Below, in pieces: positions 8,032 to 16,289 of a stretch of 37,679 bases of DNA. The stretch spans positions 1-37,679 of the forward strand of contig CAMVHR010000028.1 in NCBI GenBank assembly GCA_947167345.1, written 5' to 3'. The stretch is from an uncultured Treponema sp. (GTDB lineage Bacteria; Spirochaetota; Spirochaetia; Treponematales; Treponemataceae). The stretch's first letter is position 1. Each line of letters starts with the position of its first letter. A program made the translations under genes and the position numbers. The notes below the pieces were generated by a model. The model searched no databases. It saw only the letters and a list, made by a program, of their open reading frames with translations, and had not been told where the DNA came from.

Positions 8032-8574
8032 ATGTATAGTTCACGATATAATCCAAAATCAATTTTTGTAAAAACTCACAAACCTGTATCAGCAGAACAG
8101 ATACTTACAGTAATACTCATAGCCATTATCGTCTTTATTGCAGCAGGAACACTTTATGCCTTTGCTGTCAAAAAAACATCATTAGGCCATCAGTACCGCA
8201 AGGCAGATCCTTCTCCAAAGCAGGTCATACAGACAAGCATAAAAACGAACAGCCGCGTCAATGCATTCAACGAACTCGGTCAGATAAGGACAATCACGAA
8301 GAGTCCCGATGACGAACACACCGGAACACTTGTAATTGTAAGCCCGTGGTTTTCATACGATGCAGGAAACACAATACTTCTTGAAGAACTTTCACAGAAA
8401 TCGCAGCAGGAAAAAGCCATAATAATCAACTATTTCGGGCAGAACACCAAGCGCGAACTGCTGGAAAAAGGCGAAGACACAGTAAAAGAAGAGATCAAGG
8501 AGCTTCTGAACGACCAGCTGATTCTAGGCAAAATTCAAAACATATTCTTTAAGGAATATATTTTCTTTGAATAA
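8032..8574 (+). CDS. FliL-like single-pass membrane protein
   Basis: The 180-residue protein has one membrane segment (about 24-46) after a short basic N terminus and a periplasmic domain. The C-terminal pattern, a helix EEIKELLNDQLILGKIQNIFFKE ending in a short beta strand, is typical of FliL-family flagellar basal-body proteins, which modulate stator function. It is not beside other flagellar genes here, so it may be a divergent paralogue. The start ATG lies 7 bases after the hflX stop, consistent with co-transcription. Family assignment is moderate because the middle of the protein is divergent. Confidence 0.6.
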   Translation: MYSSRYNPKSIFVKTHKPVSAEQILTVILIAIIVFIAAGTLYAFAVKKTSLGHQYRKADPSPKQVIQTSIKTNSRVNAFNELGQIRTITKSPDDEHTGTLVIVSPWFSYDAGNTILLEELSQKSQQEKAIIINYFGQNTKRELLEKGEDTVKEEIKELLNDQLILGKIQNIFFKEYIFFE

Positions 8575-8630
8575 ATGCCTTTCAGTGAAACTTTTTTAAA
8601 TGCTGCCTGTCAAATAATGCAGAGGTTATA

Positions 8631-8963
8631 ATGACATCATCAACTCTTACACCAGCGGCACAAGTAATCATTTCGCTTATTCCGCTGACAGGAATCATAT
8701 TTACTACAGTACTTATATTTTTTGCACTGCTATGGCACCATCACGAAACAAAGATGCTCATACTCAAGGGGCTTTACACCCCAAAAAAGTTTAATCTAAA
8801 GGCATTCTCACTTCTTGCAGGGCTGTGCCTTATAGGAACAGGGCTTGTACTTACAGTACTATTTGCACTTTTATCAGGTCTGACTTGGGCATTGATGAGC
8901 GGACTGCTGCCTCTTGCCACAGGAATCGCACTTACAGTGTTTTCATTCATAAACAAAGACTAA
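8631..8963 (+). CDS. Small membrane protein next to an ECF sigma factor
   Basis: The 110-residue protein has three predicted membrane segments (about 10-30, 52-76, 80-104) with a short charged cytoplasmic loop HHHETKMLILKGLYTPKK between the first two. A GAGG element upstream supports the start. It ends 3 bases before the sigma-factor ATG, so the genes are almost certainly co-transcribed. The layout resembles small DUF6249-type membrane proteins found with ECF sigma factors, but I cannot confirm the family. It may take part in signalling to the sigma/anti-sigma pair; this is inferred only from position. Confidence 0.6.
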   Translation: MTSSTLTPAAQVIISLIPLTGIIFTTVLIFFALLWHHHETKMLILKGLYTPKKFNLKAFSLLAGLCLIGTGLVLTVLFALLSGLTWALMSGLLPLATGIALTVFSFINKD

Positions 8964-8966
8964 AAC

Positions 8967-9560
8967 ATGAAAAGTAAGCCGGTGCAGACCATTGCCCGAA
9001 GCATCGAAGACTTTATTTCTCAAAAAAAAGACAATTATCTTGTACAAAAAACATTAGAAGGCAAAAAAGAAGCATTTGCGGAGCTTATGACGATGCATCA
9101 GAGGCGTGTAGAAATCATGGGCTACAGCTTTTTTCACAACAAGGCTGATGTTGACGACTTTATACAGGATGTATTCATCAAAGTGTACAACAACTTGTCT
9201 ACGTTCCGCCATGAAAGCAAATTTTCCACATGGCTTACACGCATAGCATACACAACGGCAATCAACACCAGAAAGAGAACGCACGAAAATGAAGACATTT
9301 CGGATGAAGGACAGATAGAAAGCATGTATCTTTCTCCAGAAGAGCAGCAAATGCGTAAAATTACGGCACAAGCCGTAAAGCAGGCAATGGAAAACCTGCC
9401 CGAGCACTATTACAGCTGCCTGAATCTTTATTTTTTTCACGACATGGCTTATGACGAAATAGCCGCCATTACAGACATCCCCATCAATACCATAAAGTCG
9501 CATATTTTCAGGGCAAAGAAAATCTTGCGTCAAAAACTAAAAGACTTCACGGAATCATGA
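8967..9560 (+). CDS. ECF-type RNA polymerase sigma factor
   Basis: The 197-residue protein has sigma region 2 (about 36-106), with DVDDFIQDVFIKVYNNLSTF and FSTWLTRIAYTTAIN, and region 4 (about 133-190), with LPEHYYSCLNLYFFHDMAYDEIA and the helix-turn-helix IPINTIKSHIFRAKK. There is no region 1 or 3, so it is a group 4 (ECF) sigma factor directing RNA polymerase to a specific regulon. The next gene, 12 bases on, encodes a zinc-motif membrane protein that fits the partner anti-sigma factor. The regulon cannot be read here. Confidence 0.9.
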   Translation: MKSKPVQTIARSIEDFISQKKDNYLVQKTLEGKKEAFAELMTMHQRRVEIMGYSFFHNKADVDDFIQDVFIKVYNNLSTFRHESKFSTWLTRIAYTTAINTRKRTHENEDISDEGQIESMYLSPEEQQMRKITAQAVKQAMENLPEHYYSCLNLYFFHDMAYDEIAAITDIPINTIKSHIFRAKKILRQKLKDFTES

Positions 9561-9572
9561 CAGGAGGTCAAC

Positions 9573-10022
9573 ATGAAGCAAAATTGTGATTTTTACATGG
9601 ATCAGTATCTATCTCTGGACAAAGGCGAACGGCTTTCACCTGCGCTTACACTACACCTTCTGACATGTCCCAAATGCAGGACAGAGGTAAGAAGCCTGCT
9701 GAAAGTTGAAAAACTACTGAAAAAGCCGCTTAAAATTCCTGTTCCAATAGAAAGCACTACGATTACAAACGTCATGAAGGACATTGACCCGTCATACAAC
9801 CTGCACGAGCACAAAGTTTCATTCAGGCAATGGATAATTGCAGGACTTTTCATGCTGCTCTGCGTTGTGGCACTGGGCATTTTTGCAATTCCTGTTACCG
9901 AAATGATGGCCGTCCTTTCTTACGGAATCTTTGCCCTCATGATTACAGGGTACTGCGTTGCATTTATTGGCTCAAATCTTGATTTTTTTATAAAAAAAAT
10001 CGAAACTGCAAAGATAAAGTAA
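9573..10022 (+). CDS. Putative zinc-finger anti-sigma factor
   Basis: The 149-residue protein begins with a cytoplasmic domain containing H28-x3-C32-x2-C35, the HxxxCxxC signature of zinc-binding anti-sigma domains (ZAS/zf-HC2). Two membrane segments follow (about 87-108 and 112-134) and a short basic tail. A perfect AGGAGG precedes the ATG. Position right after the ECF sigma gene supports a role in holding that sigma factor inactive at the membrane. There is almost no extracytoplasmic domain, so any sensing would be by the membrane part or through another protein, such as the small membrane protein upstream of the sigma gene. Confidence 0.75.
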   Translation: MKQNCDFYMDQYLSLDKGERLSPALTLHLLTCPKCRTEVRSLLKVEKLLKKPLKIPVPIESTTITNVMKDIDPSYNLHEHKVSFRQWIIAGLFMLLCVVALGIFAIPVTEMMAVLSYGIFALMITGYCVAFIGSNLDFFIKKIETAKIK

Positions 10023-10036
10023 CCGACAAATAAAGT

Positions 10037-10639
10037 ATGCCGTCAAAGACGAACAGCTATGCAAAGCCCGATTTCTGGTCTCAAAAAGCATTTAAGGAAG
10101 GCTACCCTGCTCGAAGTGTTTACAAGCTGCAGGAAATTGATCAGAAATTCGGAATGCTTAAAAAAAACTATACAGTTCTCGATCTTGGTTCCGCCCCCGG
10201 AAGCTGGACTACATGGCTCATCCGCAATCTTGAAGGCACAGGAAAAGTTGTTTCCGTAGACTTGAATCCGCTTTCAAAATCTGTAAAAGGTGAAAATCTG
10301 GTCTTTTTTCAGGGAGACCTTTTAAGTGAGGAAATTCGTACAAGCATAACAAACGAAGGTCCTTATGATTTGGTAGTATGCGACGCTGCCCCTCTTACAA
10401 CAGGCAACAGGACTGTTGACACAGCACGTTCCCATGCATTAGTACAAATGGCAATATGGTATGCCGAAAAAATGCTAAAGACAGGCGGCAACTTTTGTGT
10501 TAAAATATTTCAGAACGGCGACCAGCAGAAAGATTTGCAGAAGATGCGGACTATTTTTACAACTGCAAAAGGCTTTAAACCGGAAGCATGCCGGACAACA
10601 TCATTTGAAACTTATTTAATCGGATTGAATAAAAAATAA
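10037..10639 (+). CDS. rlmE: 23S rRNA (uridine-2'-O)-methyltransferase RlmE
   Basis: The 200-residue FtsJ/RrmJ-family enzyme methylates the 2'-O of the A-loop uridine (E. coli U2552) of 23S rRNA using S-adenosylmethionine. The SAM loop GSAPGSW is at 51-57, and the K-D-K-E tetrad is visible as K30 (SVYKL), D116, K156 (VKIFQ) and E191 (ETYLI). The usual DMAP around the catalytic Asp reads DAAP here, a mild change. Length is normal. It lies 14 bases after the putative anti-sigma gene and 16 bases before the M23 peptidase gene. Confidence 0.92.
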   Translation: MPSKTNSYAKPDFWSQKAFKEGYPARSVYKLQEIDQKFGMLKKNYTVLDLGSAPGSWTTWLIRNLEGTGKVVSVDLNPLSKSVKGENLVFFQGDLLSEEIRTSITNEGPYDLVVCDAAPLTTGNRTVDTARSHALVQMAIWYAEKMLKTGGNFCVKIFQNGDQQKDLQKMRTIFTTAKGFKPEACRTTSFETYLIGLNKK

Positions 10640-10655
10640 AAGAGGGTATTATAAA

Positions 10656-11675
10656 ATGGATGAAATAGCTTTTTTTGCAGAATCATGTTACACACGAAAA
10701 AACAGAATGAAAGAATATCTTAAAGTAGGGCTTTTCTTTTCACTATTCGTAGTGTGTGCGGCAGGCTTTGTCGTTGCAACGACACTAGGAGTAATTCATT
10801 ATAATAATACAAAGGGACAGGGAGGTCTTGAAACCCCAGGTCTTCCAGAGCTTATGTCTGCAAACCTTGAAACAGGGGAAACCATGTCCATACAGCAGTC
10901 TGAGGAAATCATCCCCGATGACACTGAGGATAAGCCTCTGTGGTATCTGTCTTACTGCATAAAAGACGGAGACATGATTAGCAAGATTGCAGAAAACTTT
11001 AACGTTACGCAGGATACAATCATCAGCATCAACAATATCAAGGAGTCTCGCCTCATTCAGCCTGGTCAGTATCTGAAAATTCCTTCAATGCCAGGAATCC
11101 TGTACACAATAAAGGAGTCCAGCGAGACAATCACCGGCATTGCAGAAAAATATAAGGTAGACGCACAAAAATGTGCTCTTGCAAACAACATTCTGCAGGA
11201 CGAAGCCATTGCTTCCGGCCGCACAATATTTGTACCGGATGCAAAACTTGACTGGGCGACAGTGCAGGAAATCAATGGCGACCTGTTCCACAATCCGCTG
11301 CACTCATGGTATTACATTTCTTCTCGTTACGGATGGAGAACAAGTCCGTTTGATGCCTCCAGAAGAACATTCCACGGAGGGCTTGACATGGCCTGTTCAC
11401 AGGGAACTCCTATTTACGCAGCCCTTTCAGGTTCGGTCATAGAAGTCGGCTACAACAACACTTACGGTAACTATGTAATAATAAAGCACGGAAAGACAGG
11501 ATACAAAACACTTTACGGACACATGAGCTCTGTAGACGTAAAGCAGGGCATTTCCGTAACTACGTCAACAAGAATCGGAAGAGTCGGAAGCACAGGAATG
11601 AGTACAGGTCCACACCTGCACTTTACTGTATATAAAAATGGCCGCAGTATTAATCCTATGGGTGTATTAAACTAG
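10656..11675 (+). CDS. LysM and M23 peptidase, cell-wall hydrolase
   Basis: The 339-residue protein has an N-terminal membrane anchor (about 22-46), two LysM-like peptidoglycan-binding modules (about 98-143 and 149-194), and an M23 (LytM/lysostaphin) endopeptidase domain (about 215-330). Zinc ligands are H240, D244 (HxxxD) and H322 in the HLH motif, with H289 in YGHM as the catalytic histidine. All key residues are present, so it should cleave peptidoglycan cross-links in the periplasm. AGAGGG precedes the ATG. Two hairpins follow the stop (11689-11720 and 11734-11756). Confidence 0.9.
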   Translation: MDEIAFFAESCYTRKNRMKEYLKVGLFFSLFVVCAAGFVVATTLGVIHYNNTKGQGGLETPGLPELMSANLETGETMSIQQSEEIIPDDTEDKPLWYLSYCIKDGDMISKIAENFNVTQDTIISINNIKESRLIQPGQYLKIPSMPGILYTIKESSETITGIAEKYKVDAQKCALANNILQDEAIASGRTIFVPDAKLDWATVQEINGDLFHNPLHSWYYISSRYGWRTSPFDASRRTFHGGLDMACSQGTPIYAALSGSVIEVGYNNTYGNYVIIKHGKTGYKTLYGHMSSVDVKQGISVTTSTRIGRVGSTGMSTGPHLHFTVYKNGRSINPMGVLN

Positions 11676-11688
11676 CGCAGTTTACAGT

Positions 11689-11720
11689 TATAAACAGTGT
11701 GCAAATGTCATCTGTTTATA
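11689..11720. terminator. Hairpin downstream of the M23 gene
   Basis: TATAAACAG (11689-11697) and CTGTTTATA (11712-11720) form a perfect 9-bp inverted repeat with a 14-base loop. It lies 14 bases after the M23 peptidase stop. No U-run follows, so termination is uncertain. Confidence 0.35.
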
Positions 11721-11733
11721 TAAAATGCCGGGT

Positions 11734-11756
11734 GTAAATCTAAATATTAGGTTTAC
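11734..11756. promoter_or_regulatory. Hairpin overlapping the cheR -35 box
   Basis: GTAAATCTA (11734-11742) can pair with TAGGTTTAC (11748-11756), with one G-U position and a 5-base loop. The right arm contains most of the -35 box TTTACA (11752-11757). It may be the 3' end of the upstream transcript or a protein-binding dyad controlling the cheR promoter. Confidence 0.4.
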
Positions 11757-11780
11757 AATTTTAAATTTAGCATATATAAT
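11752..11780 (+). promoter_or_regulatory. cheR promoter, predicted leaderless
   Basis: TTTACA (11752-11757) and a perfect TATAAT (11775-11780) are spaced by 17 bases. The ATG at 11789 follows the -10 box after only 8 bases, so the transcript should start at or next to the start codon. There is no Shine-Dalgarno sequence. Confidence 0.6.
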
Positions 11781-11788
11781 TATTAACT

Positions 11789-12607
11789 ATGGCGGATTTG
11801 CTTACAGACTCACAGTTTATCGAGTATAAAGATTTAATTTACAAAGCGAGTGGCATCACTTTTTCCGACACGAACAGATCTATTCTGGATAGCCGTCTTA
11901 AAGAGCGTCTTCGGGAAAAGCAAATTACAGATGTCGATGAATACTATAAGCTAGTTACCTCGAATCAGGAAGAAATGAAGTTCTTTTTGGACAGCATTAC
12001 TACAAATCTTACCAGATTCTTCCGCAATCAGCCTCACTTTGACACCCTCATAAATTATGTAGTTCCTCATATTATTGAAAACAAAAAGAAAAAGGGTGAT
12101 ACAAAAATAAAAATATGGAGTGCAGGATGCTCTACAGGTGAAGAGCCTTACACAATCGCAATGCTTTTAATGGACAAACTGCCTGCTCCGTATACATTTG
12201 AAATAAAAGCATCTGACATTTCGTTAAAATCACTGCTCGTAGGCAAGCAGGGCTTTTACCACAATAATAAAATAACAGGCATTCCAGAAAACTATTTGGA
12301 ACGATTCTTTACAAAATCTACAGACGGATATCAGGTAAAGCCAGAGCTCATGTCTAAAATCCGCTTTGACTATCACAATCTTGCTTATGACAGCGGAGTG
12401 CGTGATCTTGATATTGTATTCTGCCGAAACGTGCTGATTTACTTTGACGAAGCAGCCCAGAAAAATACAATAGACAAATTCTGGGCTTCCATGGCAAGGA
12501 ATTCATATCTTTTCATCGGACACTCAGAAAGTTTGTTTGGAATGGACACCAAGTTCAAATTCCTTAAGACCGACTGGGCATGCATTTACGAAAAGGATGA
12601 CAACTAA
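11789..12607 (+). CDS. cheR: Chemotaxis protein methyltransferase CheR
   Basis: The 272-residue enzyme transfers a methyl group from SAM to glutamates of methyl-accepting chemoreceptors. An N-terminal helical domain (about 1-75) is followed by the SAM-binding domain with WSAGCSTGEEPYTIAM (near 110-125) and the conserved FCRNVLIYFD segment (near 210-220). Length is typical. It is followed 45 bases later by cheB, giving the methylation/demethylation pair for adaptation. No cheA, cheW or cheY is nearby. The start is fixed by the leaderless promoter geometry. Confidence 0.93.
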   Translation: MADLLTDSQFIEYKDLIYKASGITFSDTNRSILDSRLKERLREKQITDVDEYYKLVTSNQEEMKFFLDSITTNLTRFFRNQPHFDTLINYVVPHIIENKKKKGDTKIKIWSAGCSTGEEPYTIAMLLMDKLPAPYTFEIKASDISLKSLLVGKQGFYHNNKITGIPENYLERFFTKSTDGYQVKPELMSKIRFDYHNLAYDSGVRDLDIVFCRNVLIYFDEAAQKNTIDKFWASMARNSYLFIGHSESLFGMDTKFKFLKTDWACIYEKDDN

Positions 12608-12652
12608 TAAATTGACAGCTTACTAGTTCGGTAAAGCATAGAGGGGATAAAA

Positions 12653-13849
12653 ATGGATGACATACAGGTTCTCGTTTGCGATGATTCTGCGTTAATGCGC
12701 AATTTAATTTCACGTATCATAGACGGAACAGAAGGTCTCAAAGTTGCAGGTACTGCAATGAACGGCAGGTTCTGCCTTCAGAAAATTCCATCATTAAAGC
12801 CGGATATCATTGTTCTTGATATTGAGATGCCAGAAATGACTGGTGTCCAATTCCTTGAAGAACGCAAAAAACAGGGCATAGACATTCCTGTAATCATTCT
12901 TTCTTCCGTAGCAACTAAGGGTGCTGCTGTTACAATGCAGTGTCTTGAACTTGGTGCAAGTGACTTTATTACAAAACCATCTGGCTCAACTTCAAGTAAC
13001 ATATCAGCAGTAAGTGCAAACATTATAGAAGCTGTTGCATCTTACGGCAGACGCTATGCCTTAAGGAAAGGCAAAGATATTCCGCCGATAGATTTCTACA
13101 TGCAGCAAGTAAAGCAGGAAAAAACTAAGTCTGGCATTTTGAATACTGGAAAGCCAGAGTCTTTAGCATCTTCTTCTGCACAGGTTTCTCCAAAGCCGAT
13201 TTTTTCTCCGCCACCTTCATTTTCACTAGCAAAAAAAGAACCGGCTGTCATAGAACCTTTACGCAAGCCTGGTACAATTGATATTGTTGCAATAGGCATT
13301 TCTACAGGAGGTCCAAATGCCCTTCGAGAAGTGTTTGCAAAGATAGATCCTAAATTTCCAAAACCAATTCTTGTCGTACAACACATGCCAGCAGGCTTTA
13401 CAAAAGAATTTGCAGCAAGCCTGAACAGAATTTGTCCGCTTGAAGTAAAGGAAGCCGAAGAAGGTGATTTGATCCACCCAGGTCAGATATATATTGCTCC
13501 AGGAGACTTTCACATTGTCGTTGAAAAATCAACACTGTGCAATGTCATTCATCTGTCAAAGGAAGATCCCCGCAACGGTCATAGACCGTCAGCAGATGTT
13601 CTTTTTGAATCTGTCGCAAAGATATATCAGAACAGGGCTTTGGGAGTAATCATGACAGGAATGGGTCGCGATGGAGCCGTTCAACTTGCTGAAATGAGAA
13701 AACAGGGTGCATGGACACTTGGTCAGGATGAAAAATCTGCCATTGTCTACGGAATGCCTAAAGTTGCATACGAGTTGGGGGCAGTACAGAAGCAGGTTGC
13801 ACTGGAAGACATGGCAGGCGAAATCAACAAGCTTGTAAAATCTGCTTAA
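12653..13849 (+). CDS. cheB: Chemotaxis protein-glutamate methylesterase CheB
   Basis: The 398-residue protein has a receiver domain (1-125) with the acidic pocket D10/D11, phosphorylation site D56 and K108. A Ser/Pro-rich linker (about 140-205) leads to the methylesterase domain (about 208-395). The catalytic triad is S217 (GISTGG), H244 (VQHMPAGFT) and D340 (TGMGRDG). It removes methyl groups from, and deamidates, chemoreceptors when phosphorylated by CheA. AGGGG is placed correctly before the ATG. The stop abuts the next start. All residues needed for activity are present. Confidence 0.94.
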   Translation: MDDIQVLVCDDSALMRNLISRIIDGTEGLKVAGTAMNGRFCLQKIPSLKPDIIVLDIEMPEMTGVQFLEERKKQGIDIPVIILSSVATKGAAVTMQCLELGASDFITKPSGSTSSNISAVSANIIEAVASYGRRYALRKGKDIPPIDFYMQQVKQEKTKSGILNTGKPESLASSSAQVSPKPIFSPPPSFSLAKKEPAVIEPLRKPGTIDIVAIGISTGGPNALREVFAKIDPKFPKPILVVQHMPAGFTKEFAASLNRICPLEVKEAEEGDLIHPGQIYIAPGDFHIVVEKSTLCNVIHLSKEDPRNGHRPSADVLFESVAKIYQNRALGVIMTGMGRDGAVQLAEMRKQGAWTLGQDEKSAIVYGMPKVAYELGAVQKQVALEDMAGEINKLVKSA

Positions 13850-14941
13850 ATGAACAATATTTTTACTCCCTATCTTGAAAAAATAGAACAGGTAATAGAC
13901 AATGCCTTGCCGAAGTCTGCCAATGCCCAATGGAGCTCAGATTCCTTCGGCATTCTTCCAGACTGCATAAATGCAGACACTTTTAAGCCTCTTGTTCAGC
14001 CAACACGTTCACTCATAGATTTGGGTGGCAAAAGGTGGAGACCTCTTTTTCTTGTGCTGTGTACGGAATCCTTCTTGAATTCTAAAAACAAAAGCTTAGA
14101 CAAAAAGGTCTTGGACTTTGCATATCACCTTACTCCTCTCGTAGAATTTGTCCACACGGCAAGCCTTATTCATGACGACATAGAAGATTCTTCCGAGACA
14201 AGAAGAAATCAGCCTGCAGCATACATTACTTACGGCATGGACACAGCCATAAATGCAGGTGCATGGCTTTACTTTGAGGCTTCTTCCTGCATAGACACTC
14301 TTGATGCCGACACTGACACAAAGCTGAACCTTTACAGAATATATGCAAGGGAACTTCGTCGCCTTCACCTTGGGCAGGCAATGGACATTACATGGCACAG
14401 AAACACGGATTTTTGCCCTACAGAAGAGCAGTACATTGCAATGGTTAAAAACAAGACAGGGACACTGGCATCGCTTGCGGCAAAGATAGGAGCTTCGACA
14501 GCTGGCGCAAACAGGGAAACATGCGACAGGTGTGGGCTTATTGCCAGCGAAATTGGTGCAGGATTCCAGATTATTGATGATGTAATAAACTTGACTTCTG
14601 GAAATCCTGGCAAAAAACGTGGTGATGATATTGTTGAAAATAAAAAATCTCTGCCTGTAATCCTGTTTGCACACAAATATGGAACAAGCTCCAAGGAGTT
14701 CAAAGAACTTGCGCATCATTTTGAACAAGCAAAAAAGACAGGCATAGACAGTCCTTCTGTAGAAGGCGCAATAGCCATTCTGGAACAAAGCGGATGCATA
14801 GAAAATGCAAGAAAAAAAGGCATTCAGTTTATAAATGACAGCTGCAAAGCCTTTGGCAATGTATTCGGAACAGATAACGAAGGCACAGAAAAAATCACAA
14901 AACTGTTTACGTCAATGATTCCTTCATCAGTTGCAAAATAA
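13850..14941 (+). CDS. Polyprenyl diphosphate synthase
   Basis: The 363-residue trans-isoprenyl diphosphate synthase condenses isopentenyl diphosphate onto an allylic primer. The first Asp-rich motif DDIED is at 109-113 in the LIHDDIEDSSETRR context. The second motif reads DDVIN (243-247), with Asn at the last Asp position of the usual DDxxD. GKKRGDDIVENKKSLP follows, as in the family. It starts directly after the cheB stop, which suggests translational coupling, although the functions are unrelated. Chain length cannot be read from sequence. An N-terminal extension of about 45 residues before the usual first conserved helix is notable. Confidence 0.85.
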   Translation: MNNIFTPYLEKIEQVIDNALPKSANAQWSSDSFGILPDCINADTFKPLVQPTRSLIDLGGKRWRPLFLVLCTESFLNSKNKSLDKKVLDFAYHLTPLVEFVHTASLIHDDIEDSSETRRNQPAAYITYGMDTAINAGAWLYFEASSCIDTLDADTDTKLNLYRIYARELRRLHLGQAMDITWHRNTDFCPTEEQYIAMVKNKTGTLASLAAKIGASTAGANRETCDRCGLIASEIGAGFQIIDDVINLTSGNPGKKRGDDIVENKKSLPVILFAHKYGTSSKEFKELAHHFEQAKKTGIDSPSVEGAIAILEQSGCIENARKKGIQFINDSCKAFGNVFGTDNEGTEKITKLFTSMIPSSVAK

Positions 14942-14942
14942 A

Positions 14943-16289
14943 ATGCAGAATAAAATAAACCGCGGTTCACTATCAATGATTTCGCTGACGCTGCCAATTG
15001 CGCTGGAGCAGCTTTTCCGACTGCTCGTATCGTCAGCAGATACAGTCATGCTCAGCTACTACAGCAATGAAGCAGTTGCAGCCGTAGGGCTCATAGCCCA
15101 ATACATATTCTTTTTGAACCTTATATTTTCAGTAATAGGAACAGGGTGTTCAATAGTTCTTGCCCAATACCTTGGTGCCCAAAAGACTAAGGATGACTTG
15201 AATCATATTGCACAGGCAAGTACCATTATGGTATTTTTCGTCTCACTTTTTCTTACTTTGCTTGTAATTGCAGGAACTCCGCTTCTTTTAAGCTGCTACA
15301 ACCTTGATGCCAACGTAAGGAAATTTGCAACCCAGTATTTTATTATATACGGTGGAATATGCTGTTTCTTTAATGCGTTCAACCTTCTTCAGAGTGCAAT
15401 CCTCAGAAGCTACGGCTATTCCGGTAAAGTAATGATTGTCTCTGTAGTTGCAAACCTAATAAACGTGGTGGGCAATGCACTGTCTCTTTACGGATGGTTC
15501 GGACTGCCGGTATTGGGAGTTGTTGGCGTTGCATGGGCTTCGGGCATATCAATGATCGTCTCTTGCATTTTGTGCGCGTACTTTATAAGGCAAAAAGACG
15601 ACATTGCATTTTCGTTAAAGGGCATTCGCAAAGTTCCGTCAGAAAGCTTCAGACTCATACTTTCAGTGGGCATTCCGACAGCAGGCGAAAGCCTTTCTTA
15701 CAACACCAGTCAGATTGTGATCATGGCCATGATTTCAACTTTAGGCACGTATGCAATGTCCGCACAGGTTTACACGCAGACAATAGTACGTTTTGTATAT
15801 GCCATTGCAATTGCAATAGGACAGGCAACACAAATAAAGGCAGGATATTACGTTGGGGCTCATCAAAGTGACATTGCATACAGGAACATCTTCAAGTATC
15901 AACTGGCCGCAACTTCATGCTCAATGATATTGATTATTTTTGAAAACATTTTCAAAAACCCTCTGATAGGACTTTTTACAGACATAGAAGAAATAAAAAC
16001 TCTTGTGTGTACGCTCATGCTTTTCTCAATATACATAGAATTCGGGCGTTCACTCAATCTTGTCTATATAGGAGCTCTCAAAGGAGCTGGCGACATACGA
16101 TTTCCTGTCCTGTACGGAATATGTTCCAACTGGGGCATAATGGTTCTTGGAAGCTACATTCTTGGTCTAAAATTCGGACTCGGACTGGTCGGATTTTGGC
16201 TTGGAATCGGTACAGACGAAACAACAAGGGGAATCGTTATGTTTTTCAGATGGAAAAGCAAACGCTGGCAGCGACACGCCCTTGTTTAG
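14943..16289 (+). CDS. MATE family multidrug/cation antiporter
   Basis: The roughly 448-residue polytopic membrane protein has about 12 hydrophobic segments in two homologous halves and the opening pattern LTLPIALEQLFRLLVSSADTVMLSYYS typical of the MATE family, which exports drugs or metabolites using Na+ or H+ gradients. I chose ATG 14943, one base after the polyprenyl synthase stop; a TTG at 14931 in the same frame would repeat the residues MQNK and has no better ribosome-binding site. The 3' end overlaps the convergent lacI-type gene by 4 bases. Substrate unknown. Confidence 0.88.
   Translation: MQNKINRGSLSMISLTLPIALEQLFRLLVSSADTVMLSYYSNEAVAAVGLIAQYIFFLNLIFSVIGTGCSIVLAQYLGAQKTKDDLNHIAQASTIMVFFVSLFLTLLVIAGTPLLLSCYNLDANVRKFATQYFIIYGGICCFFNAFNLLQSAILRSYGYSGKVMIVSVVANLINVVGNALSLYGWFGLPVLGVVGVAWASGISMIVSCILCAYFIRQKDDIAFSLKGIRKVPSESFRLILSVGIPTAGESLSYNTSQIVIMAMISTLGTYAMSAQVYTQTIVRFVYAIAIAIGQATQIKAGYYVGAHQSDIAYRNIFKYQLAATSCSMILIIFENIFKNPLIGLFTDIEEIKTLVCTLMLFSIYIEFGRSLNLVYIGALKGAGDIRFPVLYGICSNWGIMVLGSYILGLKFGLGLVGFWLGIGTDETTRGIVMFFRWKSKRWQRHALV

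Noticed and set aside
12612-12640. Promoter between cheR and cheB starting with TTGACA at 12612
   Set aside because: No acceptable -10 box occurs at 16-18 bases (AGCATA or GCATAG). Co-transcription with cheR is more likely.
14931-14942. TTG start for the MATE gene
   Set aside because: It only duplicates MQNK and lies inside the upstream gene. ATG 14943 directly after that stop is simpler.
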